DNA from: Niastella soli
GTDB lineage: Bacteria > Bacteroidota > Bacteroidia > Chitinophagales > Chitinophagaceae
Length of the DNA: 64,000 nt
Reading direction: 5' to 3'
NCBI RefSeq assembly: GCF_017742245.1
Contig: NZ_JAGHKO010000001.1
Span: 1,455,061 to 1,519,060, forward strand
Below, in pieces: positions 61,664-64,000 of this stretch; the stretch's first letter is position 1, and every line of letters begins with the position of its first letter. The notes under the pieces are model-generated. The model saw only the letters and a program-made list of their open reading frames with translations. It was not told where the DNA came from and searched no databases. The translations under genes and the position numbers were made by a program.

Positions 61664-64000
61664 CTACACCAATAACATCCTCTTTTTCAGCACCGCTTCA
61701 ATTTCTTCTAATTTAAAGGGTTTTGAAATATAATCGTTCATGCCGGCTTCTATACATTTTTCCTTGTCGCCCTGCATGGCATCGGCGGTGAGTGCAATTA
61801 CCGGAATGAGGCTGTAAGGCTCTGGCAATTGGCGAATGAGGCGGGTAGTGGTGAACCCATCCATTTCAGGCATATTCACATCCATAAAGATCAGCTGCGG
61901 GTCTTGTTGTTGCAACAATTCAAGGGCTTGTTTACCATTGGTCGCTTTTATAACTGCAAACCCCATTTTGCTCAATACTTCCGTTATCAACAGCATATTG
62001 ATAGGCTCATCTTCCACCACCATAATGGTAGCCGCATCGGTGATCTTTTCAATTACGGGGATATTTTCCTTCTCCGGTTGCCGTTTGCCGGTAGTGAACA
62101 TGGCTGAAAGTGTAGCGTACAGCTCGTACAATTTTATCGGTTTGGAAAGAAACCCGTGGATGCCCAGTTTTTCTGCCTGTCGCTGGAACATATTTTTTTC
62201 CAGCGATGACAACATCATAATAACCGGTTGCGGATAGCCGGGTGACGACCTGCGCATTTCCTGCACCAGTTGCATGCCATCCATCTCGGGCATATGGTGA
62301 TCGGTTAAAATGAGATCGAGCGATTCACCGTTATGATGTGCTTTGTGTAAAATAGCCAGGGCTTCCCGGCCATTGTGGGCAGTTTCGCAGGGAATGTTGA
62401 AATAGCGGAATATTTCCTGCATCAGCCAGCGGTTGCTGGCATTGTCGTCGACTACCAGTACTTTTTGTAATGGCGGCCGGTACACGCCGGTTATTTGCGG
62501 TTCGATGTTTACAATTTCAAGCGGCAGCTTTAAGGTAAAGGTGCTGCCCCTACCGGCTTCGCTTTCTACCTGTAAGCTGCCATCCATTAATTCGGCCAGG
62601 CTTTTTGATATGGTGAGCCCCAGGCCTGTACCGCCGTATTTGCGTGTAGTGGAAGAGTCAGCCTGGGTAAAGCTGTCAAATATTTTGATCAGTTTTTCCT
62701 TAACAATGCCAATACCGGTATCCCGCACGGACAGTTCTATGTCGATACACTTCTTACCTTCTTTAGCATACATATTGCCCGACTTTTTCAGCGACACGAA
62801 TATTTCACCCTTTTGGGTAAACTTGATGGCATTGCCCAACAGGTTTACAAATACCTGGCGTATACGAACCGGGTCGCCGCTTACCCGGGAAGGTAGCAGC
62901 GGATCAATATGGCAAACCATTTCCAGCTTTTTTTCAAAAGCTTTTACTGAAAGAATATCTATGGCTTCTTCCACCAGCTCATCGATCCTGAAAGAAGTAT
63001 TATCGATCTGCAGTTTGCCTGCTTCCAGTTTTGAAAAGTCGAGAATATCGTTGATAATATCCAGCAACCCATACGCCGATTTCTTTACATTTTCCAGGTA
63101 ATCGCGCTGAGAGTGCTGTAAGTTAGTAGTAAGCACCAGATCGGTAAAACCAATGATGCCATTCATGGGCGTACGTAATTCATGGCTCATATTGGCCATG
63201 AATTCACTTTTTGCCTGGTTGGCCGATTCGGCCATATCTTTTGCCTGCACCAGCTCCTGTTCCATTTGTTTCCGCTCGATGGCGGCAGCCAGGGTGGCAG
63301 CAAAGGATTGCAGAATGCTGAATTCGGTGATGGTCCAGTCGCGTTCCTGTGTTTTGTCGCCAAAGCTTACAAATCCCCAGAAATAGTTCATGGTAAAAAC
63401 GGGCAGGACCGCAGTAGTTTTAATGCCACGATCGGCATAAAATTCCCGCAATTCAGGGTCCTTTATGTTCTTAACATGGCTGCAGAAGATCTCTTCCCTA
63501 ATTAGGGTTTGGAAAAGAGCAGACTTACTGTTCAGTTCGTTATTCTGACAGCCGGCGGGGCGATAGAGCAAATCATCGCTGGCACTATCCCATTGCCACA
63601 ACCGGCTGGTGTACCATTTATCTTCGGCCAGTACAAATTCATTTTTGTATACATTCAGGTTATCAACCTGCAATTTCATGCCCAGCAATTGAATAGCTTC
63701 ACCAATGGCCTGGTCAAGGTTGTTATTACTGATCAACAGGTGGGTCGCTTCGGATACTGCCTGTAGTAACTGGTCCTTACGACGCAGGTTTTCTTCCACT
63801 TTTTTTAGTGGAGTAATGTTATGCACAAAGCCCAGAACACCCCAAACATTGCCTTCCGGATCTTTCAACGGTACTTTTACCGTACTCATGGTATGTAACT
63901 TACCGTTGGCAAAATTCGGCTCCTCGGGTATATATATAACATTACCTGTTTTCACTACTTCATCGTCATCGGCCCAAAATCCACGGATGCCGCGGCTAGG
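61664..64000 (-). CDS. Hybrid sensor histidine kinase with two receiver domains, N-terminus outside window
   Basis: The frame is open on the minus strand to the window edge ([17 protein letters not shown] precedes the GTG at 63955), so the gene continues outside. Visible parts in order: the end of a PAS/PAC domain ([19 protein letters not shown]), a GAF domain, HisKA with phospho-His ([20 protein letters not shown]), HATPase ([34 protein letters not shown]), receiver 1 ([22 protein letters not shown]) and receiver 2 ([22 protein letters not shown]). Such hybrid kinases act alone or by phosphorelay. Confidence 0.95.
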   Translation of the reverse strand, partial: PSRGIRGFWADDDEVVKTGNVIYIPEEPNFANGKLHTMSTVKVPLKDPEGNVWGVLGFVHNITPLKKVEENLRRKDQLLQAVSEATHLLISNNNLDQAIGEAIQLLGMKLQVDNLNVYKNEFVLAEDKWYTSRLWQWDSASDDLLYRPAGCQNNELNSKSALFQTLIREEIFCSHVKNIKDPELREFYADRGIKTTAVLPVFTMNYFWGFVSFGDKTQERDWTITEFSILQSFAATLAAAIERKQMEQELVQAKDMAESANQAKSEFMANMSHELRTPMNGIIGFTDLVLTTNLQHSQRDYLENVKKSAYGLLDIINDILDFSKLEAGKLQIDNTSFRIDELVEEAIDILSVKAFEKKLEMVCHIDPLLPSRVSGDPVRIRQVFVNLLGNAIKFTQKGEIFVSLKKSGNMYAKEGKKCIDIELSVRDTGIGIVKEKLIKIFDSFTQADSSTTRKYGGTGLGLTISKSLAELMDGSLQVESEAGRGSTFTLKLPLEIVNIEPQITGVYRPPLQKVLVVDDNASNRWLMQEIFRYFNIPCETAHNGREALAILHKAHHNGESLDLILTDHHMPEMDGMQLVQEMRRSSPGYPQPVIMMLSSLEKNMFQRQAEKLGIHGFLSKPIKLYELYATLSAMFTTGKRQPEKENIPVIEKITDAATIMVVEDEPINMLLITEVLSKMGFAVIKATNGKQALELLQQQDPQLIFMDVNMPEMDGFTTTRLIRQLPEPYSLIPVIALTADAMQGDKEKCIEAGMNDYISKPFKLEEIEAVLKKRMLLV

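Overview
The window is chromosomal DNA of a Bacteroidota bacterium, most likely family Chitinophagaceae (Chitinophaga/Niastella-like). This rests on SusC/SusD genes, GH97, GLPGLI and IPExxxVDY families, a Rho factor with a long acidic insert, weak Shine-Dalgarno sites and many promoters of the TAnnTTTG (-7) type. Nearly all of it is housekeeping and cell-envelope sequence. I see no phage, insertion sequence or CRISPR array.

Layout: 1-4821 is the end of a glycan-uptake operon (SusC fragment, SusD, a metallophosphoesterase with a ricin-type lectin tail). 4843-6047 is a six-tRNA operon (Leu-UAG, Leu-UAA, Cys-GCA, Ser-UGA, Ser-GCU, Tyr-GUA) preceded by what looks like a translational attenuator. 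6161-8410 is an envelope group (two BON proteins, DUF937-OmpA). 8969-10747 holds a DUF4268 gene and a tRNA-Phe locus with degraded tRNA copies around a lipoprotein gene. 10973-18826 carries recQ, kdsD, manC, an exonuclease, a YjbR protein and an aminotransferase. 18936-29846 carries an acetyltransferase, feoB, GH97, a D-2-hydroxyacid dehydrogenase, asnS, a universal stress protein, exbD and a 2OG oxygenase. 30035-36171 has a LpoB/COG3014 lipoprotein operon and a PadR-PspC operon. 36674-44570 has gcvT, an SRPBCC gene, comB, rho, a PCD gene, an IPExxxVDY gene and an M28 peptidase. 44981-57855 has a SWIM-SNF2 helicase, two large outer-membrane beta-barrel proteins and a GH13 enzyme. 58220-64000 has a GLPGLI protein, a two-component system and a hybrid histidine kinase cut by the window end.

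The most interesting element is the tRNA operon leader. A Bacteroidota-type promoter (4843-4872) is followed at once by a 32-codon ORF (4877-4975). Codons 6-17 of this ORF encode only Ser, Tyr, Leu and Cys, exactly the four amino acids of the six downstream tRNAs, and each codon family read by those tRNAs occurs in the run. A strong intrinsic terminator (4998-5032) lies between this ORF and the first tRNA, and its 5' arm is perfectly complementary over 8 nt to a segment of the ORF just after the control run. This is the architecture of ribosome-mediated attenuation, but applied to a tRNA operon that would sense shortage of its own charged products. I know of no described example. The two Leu tRNAs are also odd in having short class I variable loops.

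Other features worth a look are palindromic elements placed directly after the tRNA-Ser CCA tails, a nested cruciform after tRNA-Tyr, tRNA-Phe relics whose arms were replaced by palindromes, helically phased 11-bp repeats upstream of the PadR operon, and a duplicated hairpin module after the GH13 gene.
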